Below, piece by piece: positions 24,677-32,583 of a DNA stretch of 64,000 nt; position 1 is the first letter of the stretch, and every line of letters begins with the position of its first letter. The notes beneath the pieces are model-generated. The model was not told where the DNA came from, searched no databases, and was given only the letters and a program-made list of their open reading frames with translations. Source of the stretch: Kribbella amoyensis (GTDB lineage Bacteria > Actinomycetota > Actinomycetes > Propionibacteriales > Kribbellaceae); contig NZ_VIVK01000003.1 in the NCBI RefSeq assembly GCF_007828865.1, positions 372,001 to 436,000 on the forward strand, read 5' to 3'. A program made the position numbers and the translations under genes.

Positions 24677-24736
24677 AACAGTAACCATTGGTTACCGGCT
24701 ACTTCAACGTGCTATAAGTACCTAGTGGTTACTGTT
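24677..24736. promoter_or_regulatory. Divergent HxlR operators and promoter
   Basis: GTAACCA-T-TGGTTAC (24681-24695) is a perfect 15-bp palindrome. An imperfect copy, GTACCTAGTGGTTAC, lies at 24718-24732, and the outer halves AACAGTAACCA / TGGTTACTGTT form an 11-bp inverted repeat around both. GGTTAC (24690-24695) and TATAAG (24713-24718), 17 bp apart, are a likely promoter for the HxlR gene, with its GTG at the expected start point. Confidence 0.7.
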
Positions 24737-25102
24737 GACTTCCTCCAGGGCGACGTCTTCGATCCGGCCTGCCCGACGCGGCTGATCCTGGACCGGATCG
24801 GCGACAAGTGGACGGTGCTGACGGTGCTGCTGCTCCGCGACGGCCCGCTCCGCTTCACCCAGTTGCGCGAGGGCATCGGCAAGGTCGCGCCCAAGGTGCT
24901 CACCCAGACCCTGCGCCGGCTCGAGCGCGACGGCCTGATCACCCGGGAGGTGTTCGCCGAGGTCCCGCCGCGGGTCGTCTACACCCTGACGCCGCTGGGC
25001 CGCTCGCTGATCGAGCCGATCACCGCGGTCAGCGACTGGGCCGAGGCGCACATGGCCGCGATCACGACGGCCCAGCGCGAGTACGACGCGGCCGCGGGCT
25101 GA
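24725..25102 (+). CDS. HxlR-family transcriptional regulator
   Basis: A 125-residue winged helix starting at GTG 24725: CPTRLILDRIGDKWTVLTVLLL and LRFTQLREGIGKVAPKVLTQTLRRLERDGL (read in pieces) are the HxlR signature with the strongly conserved GDKW. A cysteine at the N-terminus (DPACP) is at the position used for thiol sensing in related regulators such as HypR and YodB, so a quinone/aldehyde or oxidant sensor is a reasonable inference. It probably controls itself and the divergent oxidoreductase. Confidence 0.9.
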   Translation: MVTVDFLQGDVFDPACPTRLILDRIGDKWTVLTVLLLRDGPLRFTQLREGIGKVAPKVLTQTLRRLERDGLITREVFAEVPPRVVYTLTPLGRSLIEPITAVSDWAEAHMAAITTAQREYDAAAG

Positions 25103-25121
25103 TCACTTTCCGGCAACGCCT

Positions 25122-25150
25122 CAACCTTTCTCCCGGCCCCGCTCATCCCA
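25122..25150 (+). promoter_or_regulatory. Possible autoregulated ECF promoter
   Basis: CAACCTTTC (25122-25130), followed at a spacing typical of ECF promoters by CATCCCA (about 25144-25150), resembles the -35/-10 pair seen before SigE-family sigma genes in related actinobacteria. I recall this pattern only loosely. Confidence 0.35.
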
Positions 25151-25162
25151 TGCTCTGAGCGA

Positions 25163-25181
25163 GCGGGCCACGGTGGCCCGC
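25163..25181. terminator. Hairpin before the sigma factor gene
   Basis: GCGGGCCAC-G-GTGGCCCGC is a perfect 19-bp palindrome between the HxlR stop and the sigma gene. It may end the HxlR transcript or form a stem in the sigma mRNA leader. Confidence 0.5.
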
Positions 25182-25204
25182 CGCCAAGGGGGCAGGGGGC
25201 GGGA

Positions 25205-25744
25205 ATGGATCCAGGACTGGATCACGAGTTCGCCGAGTTCGTCACTGGACGGTTCTCGGCACTACAACGGTTCGGCTACCTGCTGACCGGAAACTGGCAC
25301 TCCGCCGAGGACCTGGTGCAGGCGTCCCTGGCGAAGGTGTGGTTCCACCGCAAGGGGTTACGTAGCACCGGTGCACTGGAGAGCTACACGCGCACCGTGA
25401 TGGTGAACACCAGTACCCAGTGGTGGCGGCGCAAGTGGAAGGGCGAGACCCCGACCGAGTCGTTGCCCGAGCCGGCCGCACCGTCGGAGTTCGGCACCGT
25501 CGACGACCGGGACCGGCTGCTCCGCGCGCTCGACACCCTGCCCCGGCGGACCCGGGCGGCGCTTGTCCTGCGCTTCTTCGAGGACCTGCCGGACGCGGAG
25601 ACCGCGCGGATCATGGGCTGCTCGGTCGGCACCGTGAAGAGCACGATCTCCCGTGGCCTGGCGAAACTGCGCGACCACCACCTGCTCGCCGACGATCCCC
25701 TGACCACCGCCGCTCCGACCGGAGGGCAGAGCAATGACCGATGA
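25205..25744 (+). CDS. SigE-family ECF RNA polymerase sigma factor
   Basis: A 179-residue group 4 sigma factor: region 2 has FGYLLTGNWHSAEDLVQASLAKVW (read in pieces) and region 4 has LPRRTRAALVLRFFEDLPDAE, MGCSVGTVKSTISRGLAKLR. The GTGK-like linker is short. It is of the SigE-type family common in Kribbella and Streptomyces, usually followed by a membrane protein gene, as here. The next start lies inside its last codons. The signal is unknown. Confidence 0.92.
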   Translation: MDPGLDHEFAEFVTGRFSALQRFGYLLTGNWHSAEDLVQASLAKVWFHRKGLRSTGALESYTRTVMVNTSTQWWRRKWKGETPTESLPEPAAPSEFGTVDDRDRLLRALDTLPRRTRAALVLRFFEDLPDAETARIMGCSVGTVKSTISRGLAKLRDHHLLADDPLTTAAPTGGQSNDR

Positions 25745-26546
25745 CCTGAAGCAGCGCCTGCACGACCTGGTGACCGACCAGCCGGTACCGACCGGCGATC
25801 CGGCCGAGGCCGTCTTCACCCGGGTCCGCACCATCCGCCGCCGGCGCGCGACCGGAGCAGTCACCCTCGCGGTCACCGCCGTCGCCGTGGTAGCCGTTGC
25901 CGCCGGCAACATGACCGGCACCGACTCCGCGCCCCCGATCACCAAGAGTCCGAGTCACCCGAACACCGTGATCACCGCGGCCCCACCCACCTCCCCGACC
26001 GCGACGACCCCTCCGACGACCGCACCGACGACCCGGAAGACGGCGAAACCACCCGTCATCCCCTCGACCCGCACCACCGAGCCGAGCACCGAGAACAGCA
26101 CCACCGCACCGCCGTCCCCGGAGACGAGCGGTACGCCCGCACCGAAGCCGGTCCGGGTCAGGGTCTCCGTGGAGCCTTCGATCGACGGGCTCGAGGTGTC
26201 GATGACGCTCCGCGAGTCGGGGTCGCTCCTGGTCCCGGTGATCGAGAGCACCGGCAAGACCAAACCGGTCGACCCGGTCTGGCGGAACAACGTCTGGATG
26301 ACCGGGTACGACTGGGGCGACGGGTCGATCCCAGGGGGCGCCAACGGCGGGCTGTTGACCTGCGACGGCGCGTCCCGGCGGATCAGCGGCTCCGGCAGCG
26401 GGCCGACCCGGGAACCGCACACCTACAAGAAGGCCGGCACCTACACGTTCACGTACAAGGTCGTGTACTGCGGGCCGGACGGTGCGCAGGAGGCGGTCGC
26501 CACCACCAAGCTGACAGTGAAACCGAAGACCTCGCCCAGTCCGTAG
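25734..26546 (+). CDS. Membrane-anchored partner of the sigma factor with a PKD-like domain
   Basis: A 270-residue bitopic protein overlapping the sigma gene by 11 nt. A cytosolic N-terminus of about 35 residues (LKQRLHDLVTDQPVPTGDPAEAVFTRV), one membrane segment (VTLAVTAVAVVAVAAGN), a long Thr/Pro-rich stalk, and an extracellular beta-sandwich with GYDWGDGSIPGG, PHTYKKAGTYTFTYKV and TTKLTVKP, a PKD-like pattern (WGDG plus H-x-Y-x3-G-x-Y). By position it may be an anti-sigma factor, but it lacks a zinc (ZAS) motif. The outer domain may sense or bind the wall. Confidence 0.7.
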   Translation: MTDDLKQRLHDLVTDQPVPTGDPAEAVFTRVRTIRRRRATGAVTLAVTAVAVVAVAAGNMTGTDSAPPITKSPSHPNTVITAAPPTSPTATTPPTTAPTTRKTAKPPVIPSTRTTEPSTENSTTAPPSPETSGTPAPKPVRVRVSVEPSIDGLEVSMTLRESGSLLVPVIESTGKTKPVDPVWRNNVWMTGYDWGDGSIPGGANGGLLTCDGASRRISGSGSGPTREPHTYKKAGTYTFTYKVVYCGPDGAQEAVATTKLTVKPKTSPSP

Positions 26547-26556
26547 GAACCGCGCG

Positions 26557-26578
26557 CCGCCCGGTGTGAGCCGGGCGG
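26557..26578. terminator. Bidirectional terminator hairpin
   Basis: CCGCCCGG-TGTGAG-CCGGGCGG forms an 8-bp stem between the convergent sigma operon and ispH. Confidence 0.7.
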
Positions 26579-26582
26579 TGCG

Positions 26583-27623
26583 TCAGCGCTGGTACAGGGC
26601 GTGGTCCGAGGTGCCGGTGGTGGGGAGGCCGGCGGCCTTCAGATCGGTGCGGAGTTCCTTGGGGAGGGCGAAGGTGAGGCTCTCCTCGGCGGTGGTGACC
26701 TCCTGGACCTCGGCGTACCCGCGGTCGGCGAGCCAGGTGATCACGTCGCGGACCAGGATCTCCGGCACGCTCGCGCCGCTGCTCAGGCCGACCGAGTCGA
26801 CGCCCTCCAGCCAGGCCTCGTCGATCTCCTCGGCGAAGTCGACCAGGTACCCGGCCTTGGCGCCGTGCTCGAGCGCGACCTCGACCAGGCGGACCGAGTT
26901 CGACGAGTTGCGGGAGCCGACCACGATCATCAGGTCGGCGGCGGGCGCGAGCTTCTTCACCGCGGCCTGCCGGTTCTGGGTGGCGTAGCAGATGTCGTCG
27001 CTCGGCGGGTCCTGCAGCAGCGGGAACTTCTCCCGGAGCCGCTTGACGGTCTCCATCGTCTCGTCCACCGACAGCGTGGTCTGGGACAGCCAGACCACCT
27101 TGGCCGGGTCCCGGACCTCGACGTTCGGGACGTCGCCCGGACCGTCGACCAGGTGGACGTGCTCCGGCGCCTCGCCGCTGGTCCCGATGACCTCCTCGTG
27201 GCCCTCGTGACCGATCAGCAGGATGTCGTGGTCGGAGGCGGCGAACCGCTTCGCCTCGTGGTGCACCTTGGTGACCAACGGGCAGGTGGCGTCGATCGTC
27301 TTCAGCTGCCGGGCGGCCGCCTCCTCGTGCACGACCGGCGCGACGCCGTGGGCGGAGAAGATCACGGTCTCGCCCTCGGGGACCTCGTCGGTCTCGTCGA
27401 CGAAGATCGCGCCGCGCGCCTGCAGGGTCTGCACGACGTGCTTGTTGTGCACGATCTCCTTGCGCACGTAGACCGGTGGCCCGTACAGGTCGAGGGCCTT
27501 CTCGACCGCGACGACGGCCCGGTCCACGCCGGCGCAGTACCCACGCGGGGCGGCCAGCAACACCCGCTTGGTCCGTACGGCGGTCGGTCCGGTGGTTTCG
27601 GTCTGGGCAGTCACGGCACCCAT
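26583..27623 (-). CDS. ispH: 4-hydroxy-3-methylbut-2-enyl diphosphate reductase
   Basis: A 346-residue IspH, the last enzyme of the MEP isoprenoid pathway, which turns HMBPP into IPP and DMAPP. The three cysteine ligands of the [4Fe-4S] cluster are in PRGYCAGVDRAV, DATCPLVTKVH and DDICYATQNRQ, with the substrate-binding histidines in FSAHGV and HEGHEEV and the Thr/Ser/Asn set in SRNSSNSVRL. Starting at the ATG 27623 gives a short non-conserved leader before TKRVLLAAPRGYC. The gene is monocistronic, with a hairpin between it and the upstream reductase gene. Confidence 0.96.
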   Translation of the reverse strand: MGAVTAQTETTGPTAVRTKRVLLAAPRGYCAGVDRAVVAVEKALDLYGPPVYVRKEIVHNKHVVQTLQARGAIFVDETDEVPEGETVIFSAHGVAPVVHEEAAARQLKTIDATCPLVTKVHHEAKRFAASDHDILLIGHEGHEEVIGTSGEAPEHVHLVDGPGDVPNVEVRDPAKVVWLSQTTLSVDETMETVKRLREKFPLLQDPPSDDICYATQNRQAAVKKLAPAADLMIVVGSRNSSNSVRLVEVALEHGAKAGYLVDFAEEIDEAWLEGVDSVGLSSGASVPEILVRDVITWLADRGYAEVQEVTTAEESLTFALPKELRTDLKAAGLPTTGTSDHALYQR

Positions 27624-27691
27624 GGTACGGGGCCTGCCGTGGCCACCCCGCCACCGTGGCCCACGTCACGCCACGGCCGGGCGCAGTCGAA

Positions 27692-27718
27692 GAGCCGCCC
27701 GCCCTGTCCGGGCGGCTC
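27692..27718. terminator. Terminator of the RibD-like reductase gene
   Basis: GAGCCGCCCG-CCCTGTC-CGGGCGGCTC is a perfect 10-bp stem about 70 nt past the stop of the minus-strand reductase gene and upstream of ispH. Confidence 0.65.
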
Positions 27719-27788
27719 CTGACCAGGAGGTGATGCGATGCCTCCATGATGCGGCCGCAAAGCCCTTGTGATCAAAGGATTTTCCGCG

Positions 27789-28379
27789 TCAGGCCTGGCG
27801 ATACGTCAGCACGGCGACCCCGCTCCCGTACACCTGGTGATCGGTCAGTTCGAGCCGCCGGACGTCGAAGGCGCCACCGTCGAACAGCTTGACCCCGGCC
27901 CCGATCACGACCGGGTTCACCTTGACCACCAGCCGGTCGATCTCCGGCCACAGCGTCTCGGCCAGCCGGCCACCCCCGCAGAGCCAGATCCCCAGTCCTG
28001 GTTGGCGTTTCAGCTCGCGGACGACCTCGACCGGGTCGTCGGCAACGAACTCGACGGCCGGATCCGGGCTCTGCGCGGTCCGCGTGAACACGTAGCTCCG
28101 CAGCCGCGGGTACGGGTTCGTGGTGCCGTGGGACTTGCCGACCTCCCAGGTGTTGCGGCCCATCAGCACGGTGTCGAACACCCTGTTCTCCGCGTCCAGG
28201 CCGAGGTACTCGCGGACCGCGCCCGGCACCGTCTCCGGGTACGCGGTGAGCAGCGGCTCGGAGTGGTCGCCCTGGGCGAGGAAGAACCCGCCTGGACTGG
28301 TGTCGGTGGGGTCGCCGCCGCTCGGGTCCGCGACGTACCCGTCCAGCGTCGAGGCGATGAAGTACGTCAGTTCGCGCAT
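27789..28379 (-). CDS. Dihydrofolate reductase/RibD C-terminal family reductase
   Basis: A 196-residue protein beginning MRELTYFIASTLDGYVA, the hallmark of the RibD_C/DHFR-like family. VLMGRNTWEVGKSHG, GIWLCGGGRLAETL (NADPH-binding GGG) and VVKVNPVVIGAG complete the pattern. These small reductases use NADPH; the substrate of the solitary actinobacterial versions is not known. ATG at 28379 with GAAGGG upstream. It is divergent from a TetR gene, which probably represses it. Confidence 0.87.
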   Translation of the reverse strand: MRELTYFIASTLDGYVADPSGGDPTDTSPGGFFLAQGDHSEPLLTAYPETVPGAVREYLGLDAENRVFDTVLMGRNTWEVGKSHGTTNPYPRLRSYVFTRTAQSPDPAVEFVADDPVEVVRELKRQPGLGIWLCGGGRLAETLWPEIDRLVVKVNPVVIGAGVKLFDGGAFDVRRLELTDHQVYGSGVAVLTYRQA

Positions 28380-28402
28380 GCCTTGTCCCTTCGAGAAGCG
28401 AT

Positions 28403-28438
28403 AACCACTCCGAGCATAGTACTCTGACCATAGTGGTT
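28403..28438. promoter_or_regulatory. Tandem TetR operator between reductase and regulator
   Basis: Two adjacent 14-bp direct repeats, ACTCCGAGCATAGT (28407-28420) and ACTCTGACCATAGT (28421-28434), fill the divergent gap. Outer arms AACCACT / AGTGGTT give the whole element an inverted symmetry. This could bind two TetR dimers and control both promoters. Confidence 0.55.
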
Positions 28439-28460
28439 TCCAAACTGGAAGGGTAGGACG

Positions 28461-29015
28461 ATGCGGAGCAACCCGGAACGACGGACAGCGCTGGTCGACG
28501 CCGCGATCGAGGTGCTCGCGTCCGACGGCGCTCGCGGACTCACCTTCCGCTCGGTGGACCAGGCGGCCGGCGTACCGGCGGGCACGGCGTCGAACTACTT
28601 CACCAACCGGGACGCCCTGCTCCTCCAGGCCGGCCTGCGCATCCACGACCGGCTCGGCCCCGACCCCACCGACCTCGACCAGCCGCCGTCGGCCGAGTTC
28701 CTCACCGATCTGCTCCGCCTGCTCCGGCAGCGCCTCACCGAGGACCGCACGGGCTACCTCGCCCTGCTCGAGCTCCGTCTGGAAGCCACCCGGCGCCCGG
28801 AGCTCCAGGAAGCGCTGACCACCAGGGTCCGCGCGAACCTGGACGAGAACGTCCAGCTCCACCGCGATCACGGCCTGCCCGGCGACCCACTGCTGCTCTA
28901 CCTGGCGATGGGCGGTCTCATGCTCGAATCGCTCACCCTCCCCGGCGTACTCCCCGACAACGCCCTGGAACAGCTCGTCGGCCACCTCATCCGAGCCGGG
29001 CGGCCCACTCCCTGA
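28461..29015 (+). CDS. TetR-family transcriptional regulator
   Basis: A 184-residue regulator: RTALVDAAIEVLASDGARGLTFRSVDQAAGVPAGTASNYFTNRDALL (read in pieces) is the N-terminal helix-turn-helix, with the typical TASNYF recognition helix. The all-helical C-terminal ligand domain contains LALLELRLEATRRPELQEAL. Divergent from the RibD-like reductase, which is the likely target. Its 3' end overlaps the convergent HAD-like gene by 29 nt. Confidence 0.9.
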   Translation: MRSNPERRTALVDAAIEVLASDGARGLTFRSVDQAAGVPAGTASNYFTNRDALLLQAGLRIHDRLGPDPTDLDQPPSAEFLTDLLRLLRQRLTEDRTGYLALLELRLEATRRPELQEALTTRVRANLDENVQLHRDHGLPGDPLLLYLAMGGLMLESLTLPGVLPDNALEQLVGHLIRAGRPTP

Positions 29016-29478
29016 CCGTCGCGCAGTCCTCCGCCGTCAGACCGATCGCCGAGTCGACCAGGTGGAGGTAGTGGGCGGGCACGCCCTGGGCCTCGAGGTA
29101 CGCGGTGTCCGCGTCGGAGATCTCGTCGTCGATCCACGCGAACGGCCGGTCGACCCACTGCGCCACGTGCCTCGTCTTCCAGCACAGGCTGCCGGAGCCG
29201 GCGCCGATCGCGCCCTCTGGCCAGGTGATCACCGGGAACTCGGGCAGCCCGATGCGGGGAGCGAGCAACCGGTTCGCGCCGTGCTCCCAACCGGTGGCCC
29301 AGATCGGGTCGTAGACCTCGGCGAGCGCGGTGATAAGTTCGCCGTGGCCCGGGTTCATCAGGACGTCCCAGGTCTTGTCGCCCTCGCGAAGGTGGTGGGC
29401 CTCGTACCCCGGGGGCGGGGTGGTCGCGCGGTCGGGATTGAGCGGGCCGTCGACGTCGAGCAACAGGTAGGGACGCAT
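28987..29478 (-). CDS. HAD-domain hypothetical protein
   Basis: A 163-residue protein with a minimal HAD-like Rossmannoid core: LLLDVDGPLNPD (nucleophile Asp and DxD), IWATGWEHGANRLL at motif II, and FAWIDDEISDAD at motif IV with paired acids. Proteins of this type, common in actinomycetes, lack a cap domain and have no known substrate. The start (29478) is 6 nt after a TACCTT -10-like box on the minus strand. Divergent from xseA. Confidence 0.8.
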   Translation of the reverse strand: MRPYLLLDVDGPLNPDRATTPPPGYEAHHLREGDKTWDVLMNPGHGELITALAEVYDPIWATGWEHGANRLLAPRIGLPEFPVITWPEGAIGAGSGSLCWKTRHVAQWVDRPFAWIDDEISDADTAYLEAQGVPAHYLHLVDSAIGLTAEDCATVREWAARLG

Positions 29479-29533
29479 CGGCCCAAGGTATGGCGTCCCG
29501 GGGTTTGTCGGCGCGGGGTCGTAGGGTCTGGGG

Positions 29534-30754
29534 GTGGCTTTGGAAACCTCCCCGGACGCGCCCGCGGCCGTTCGCACGATCGCGAACGGGATCGCCGGCT
29601 GGATCAACCAGCTCGGCGCGGTCTGGGTCGAGGGCCAGCTGACCGACGTCTCGGCCAACCGCGGGACGACCACGGTGTTCGCCACCCTGCGCGACACCGA
29701 CGCGGACATCTCGCTGCGGATCACCTGCAACCGCCGGGTGTTCGAGGCCGTCGACCCGCCGGTCACGGACGGGTCCCGGGTGGTCGTGTTCGCCAAGCCG
29801 AACTTCTTCGCCCGGCGCGGCACGCTGGCGCTGGCGGTGAGCGAGATCCGGCACGTCGGGATCGGCGAGCTGCTGGCCCGGATCGAGCGGCTGAAGCAGT
29901 TGCTCGGCGCCGAGGGGCTGTTCGCGGCGTACCGGAAGAAGAAGCTGCCGTTCCTGCCGCACACGATCGGGCTGATCTGCGGCCGTGACTCCGCCGCCGA
30001 GCGGGACGTGCTGGAGAACGCGAAGCGCCGCTGGCCGGCCGTCGCGTTCCGGATCGAGTACGCGTCGGTGCAGGGCCCGTCGGCGGCCGGGGACGTAATG
30101 ACCGCGCTGCGCCGGCTGGACGCGGACGAGTCGGTCGACGTGATCGTGATCGCCCGTGGCGGTGGTTCGCTGGAGGACCTGCTGCCCTTCTCGGACGAGG
30201 GCCTGGTCCGCGCGGTCTCCCAGGCCCGGACGCCGGTGGTCAGCGCGATCGGGCACGAGCCGGACTCCCCCTTGCTCGACCTGGTCGCCGACCTGCGCGC
30301 CTCGACCCCGACCGACGCGGCCAAGCGGATCGTGCCCGACGTCCGCGAGGAGCTCGACGGCGTCCAGGTCCTGCGCGACCGGGGCCGCCGCGCGATCACG
30401 GCCTGGCTGGACCGGGAGTTCCACGCGCTGGCCGCGATCCGCAGCCGGCCGGCCCTGGCCGCGCCGACGAGCGACCTGCGCCGCCGGTCGGACGAGATCG
30501 CCGCGCTGGTCGACCGGAGCCGGCGCACCCTGACCCATCGCCTCGACCGGGCGAGCGACGACGTGGCGCACCGGCTGGCGAGTGTGCGCGCCCTGTCCCC
30601 CAAGGCGACGCTCGAACGCGGGTACTCCGTGCTCCAGCTCGCCGACGGGACCGCGGTCCGGCAGCTGGACCAGGTGCGGCCGGGCGACGTACTGAACGCG
30701 CGGGTGACCGACGGGCGGTTCGATGTGGAAGTGACCTCGAAGGAGAGCAAGTGA
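29534..30754 (+). CDS. xseA: Exodeoxyribonuclease VII large subunit
   Basis: A 406-residue XseA: an OB-fold domain (residues about 15-110, INQLGAVWVEGQLTDVS, LRDTDADISLRI), the catalytic domain with GLICGRDSAAERDVLEN, IVIARGGGSLEDLLPFSDE and SAIGHEPDSPLLDLVADLRASTPTDAA (read in pieces), then a long coiled coil and a C-terminal beta strand. With XseB it degrades single-stranded DNA from both ends. GTG start 6 nt after TAGGGT, so probably leaderless. Stop overlaps xseB. Confidence 0.96.
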   Translation: MALETSPDAPAAVRTIANGIAGWINQLGAVWVEGQLTDVSANRGTTTVFATLRDTDADISLRITCNRRVFEAVDPPVTDGSRVVVFAKPNFFARRGTLALAVSEIRHVGIGELLARIERLKQLLGAEGLFAAYRKKKLPFLPHTIGLICGRDSAAERDVLENAKRRWPAVAFRIEYASVQGPSAAGDVMTALRRLDADESVDVIVIARGGGSLEDLLPFSDEGLVRAVSQARTPVVSAIGHEPDSPLLDLVADLRASTPTDAAKRIVPDVREELDGVQVLRDRGRRAITAWLDREFHALAAIRSRPALAAPTSDLRRRSDEIAALVDRSRRTLTHRLDRASDDVAHRLASVRALSPKATLERGYSVLQLADGTAVRQLDQVRPGDVLNARVTDGRFDVEVTSKESK

Positions 30755-30975
30755 CCGACGGCCGTCCGGAGATGTCCTACGAGCAGGCCCGCGAGGAACT
30801 GGTCGAGGTGGTTCGCAAGCTCGAGGCGGGCGGGACCAGCCTGGAGGAGTCGCTGGCTCTGTGGGAGCGCGGCGAGGAGCTCGCCGCCACCTGCCAGCAG
30901 TGGCTCGAGGGGGCCCGCAAGCGGCTGGCCGAGGCGCAGGCCGCGCACGCGACCGACGAGAAGAAGCCGGACTGA
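30751..30975 (+). CDS. xseB: Exodeoxyribonuclease VII small subunit
   Basis: A 74-residue XseB, helical hairpin with SYEQAREELVEVVRKLEAGG and SLEESLALWERGEELAATC, the two conserved stretches of the family. Translationally coupled to xseA by a GTGA overlap. Several copies coat the coiled coil of XseA. Confidence 0.95.
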   Translation: MTDGRPEMSYEQAREELVEVVRKLEAGGTSLEESLALWERGEELAATCQQWLEGARKRLAEAQAAHATDEKKPD

Positions 30976-30984
30976 CCGATCCGC

Positions 30985-31611
30985 TCAGCCGGCCAGTAGC
31001 GCCGTCGCCGCGGCGCGGAGACCTTCGCGCATGCGGTCCAGTGCGAAGCCTTCGGCGCGCAGAGCCTGGTGCAGGTCCGCGGCCAGCGGCGCCAGGATGA
31101 CGTGCGCCGTGTAGTCGGCGTCCAGCTCCGGCCGGGCCTGCTCGACCAGCATCGCGAGATGGCGGTGCCACAGCCGGTACGAACCGATCCGGTACCGCGC
31201 GCCGTCCGACGCGTTCTCGCTGTCGACGAAGAGCTCGACGTGCCGGTCGAGGAGTTCCACGTACGCGTCCAGGAAGGCCGTGACCCGCTCGGCCGGGGAC
31301 GCTCCCGGGCCGAGCGGCGGTGGTCCGGTGAGGATCTTCGCCTGCAGTTCTTGCTCGCGTTCGTCCAGGAGCGCGACCGCCAGCCCGGCCCGGTCCCCGA
31401 ACCGGCGGAACACCGTGCCCTTGCCGACACCGGCCTCGGCCGCGATCGCATCCAGCGACACGTTCTTCACCCCCTGCTCGGCGAAGAGCCGGTCGGCCGC
31501 CTCCAGCACCTTCAGCCGGTTGCGGCGCGCGTCGGCCCGTTCGGGGCGCGGCTGATCCAGCAACGGCAGCGCCTCTGGCGAAACGGACTCCGGTCCGGTA
31601 CGGTCGCTCAT
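30985..31611 (-). CDS. TetR-family transcriptional regulator
   Basis: A 208-residue repressor with RNRLKVLEAADRLFAEQGVKNVSLDAIAAEAGVGKGTVFRRFGDRAGL (read in pieces) as DNA-binding domain and a helical ligand domain ending LRAAATALLAG. It starts at the ATG 31611, immediately before an 18-bp palindrome, and is divergent from a flavodoxin-like oxidoreductase/SMR pump operon, its probable target. A drug or quinone ligand is a reasonable inference. Confidence 0.92.
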   Translation of the reverse strand: MSDRTGPESVSPEALPLLDQPRPERADARRNRLKVLEAADRLFAEQGVKNVSLDAIAAEAGVGKGTVFRRFGDRAGLAVALLDEREQELQAKILTGPPPLGPGASPAERVTAFLDAYVELLDRHVELFVDSENASDGARYRIGSYRLWHRHLAMLVEQARPELDADYTAHVILAPLAADLHQALRAEGFALDRMREGLRAAATALLAG

Positions 31612-31613
31612 AG

Positions 31614-31631
31614 AACGGACTGTAGTCCGTT
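31614..31631. promoter_or_regulatory. TetR operator
   Basis: AACGGACT-GT-AGTCCGTT is a perfect palindrome in the 42-nt gap between the divergent TetR and flavodoxin-like genes, close enough to block both. Confidence 0.75.
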
Positions 31632-31653
31632 AGACCGACTGGAGGAAGCCAGG

Positions 31654-32253
31654 ATGAGCAACAACCCCGCCCGGATCGCCGTCGCCTACCACTCCGGCTA
31701 CGGCCACACCGCGCAACAGGCCGAGGCCGTCGCGGCGGGCGCGTCAGTGGTACCGGGGGCCGTCGTGGAGCTGGTACCGCTGGACGAGCTGACCGACGAG
31801 GTGTGGCAGCGGCTGGCGGCCGCGGACGCGATCGTGTTCGGGTCGCCGACGTACATGGGTGGCCCGAGTGCCGTCTTCAAGGCGTTCGCGGAGGCGAGCG
31901 CGAAGGTGTGGGCCGACGACCTGGCCTGGCGGGACAAGATCGCGGCCGGGTTCACCAACTCCAAGGCGATGTCCGGCGACAAGCTGAACAGCCTGGTGTA
32001 CTTCTCGATCCTGGCCGCGCAGCACGGGATGATCTGGGTCGGTCTGGATCTGTACCCGGGCTGGTCGGAGTCGACGGCGAGCAGTGAGGACCTCAACCGG
32101 CTCGGCAGCTGGCTGGGCGCGATGGCGCAGTCCGACGCCGACCTGTCCGCCGAGAAGGCGCCGCCGGCCACCGACCTGCGCACCGCGGCCGCCCTCGGGA
32201 CCCGGGTCGCGACCGTGACGATCCGGCACCTCCGCGGTGCGCCGGCCGCCTGA
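31654..32253 (+). CDS. WrbA-like flavodoxin family NAD(P)H:quinone oxidoreductase
   Basis: A 199-residue flavodoxin fold: IAVAYHSGYGHTAQQAEAVAAG binds FMN phosphate, AIVFGSPTYMGGPSAVFKAF is the second FMN loop, and FTNSKAMSGDKLNSL the third. WrbA-like enzymes reduce quinones by two electrons and protect from redox cycling. GGAGGA precedes the ATG. The next gene starts on the last base of its stop codon, so both belong to one operon under TetR control. Confidence 0.9.
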   Translation: MSNNPARIAVAYHSGYGHTAQQAEAVAAGASVVPGAVVELVPLDELTDEVWQRLAAADAIVFGSPTYMGGPSAVFKAFAEASAKVWADDLAWRDKIAAGFTNSKAMSGDKLNSLVYFSILAAQHGMIWVGLDLYPGWSESTASSEDLNRLGSWLGAMAQSDADLSAEKAPPATDLRTAAALGTRVATVTIRHLRGAPAA

Positions 32254-32573
32254 TGGCCTGGGTGGTCCTGCTCGCCGCGGCGGCCTTCGAGATCGCGTTC
32301 GCGCTCAGCCTCAAACCGAGTGAGGGGTTCAGCCGGTTCTGGCCGACCGCGGGCGTGCTGGTCTTCGGCGTCGTCTCGGTCGCCCTGCTGGCCAGGACCC
32401 TCGACCGGCTGCCGGTGGGCACGGCGTACGCGGTGTGGACCGGCCTTGGTTCGCTGGGCGTGGTGATCCTCGGCATCGTCCTGTTCGGCGAGCCGCTCAC
32501 GCCGGCCCGGCTCGCGTGCCTGGCGCTGATCATCACCGGCGTCATCGGCCTGCGGCTGGCCGGGGCGGAGTGA
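32253..32573 (+). CDS. Small multidrug resistance (SMR) transporter
   Basis: A 106-residue protein with four membrane helices: WVVLLAAAAFEIAFALSLKPS carries the essential Glu (Glu14 of EmrE), and GTAYAVWTGLGSLGVVILGIVLFGE (read in pieces) is the SMR signature. SMR dimers export cations or guanidinium compounds by proton antiport. Overlaps the flavodoxin-like gene by 1 nt, so the operon links reduction and efflux of a common compound. Confidence 0.92.
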   Translation: MAWVVLLAAAAFEIAFALSLKPSEGFSRFWPTAGVLVFGVVSVALLARTLDRLPVGTAYAVWTGLGSLGVVILGIVLFGEPLTPARLACLALIITGVIGLRLAGAE

Positions 32574-32583
32574 AACCGAGACT

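Noticed and set aside
27728..27772. A 12-codon reading frame behind an AGGAGGTG sequence, looking like a leader peptide.
   Set aside because: No gene follows on that strand, the spacing to the ATG is too short, and GGAGG pairs with a nearby CCTCC, so it may be only part of a hairpin.
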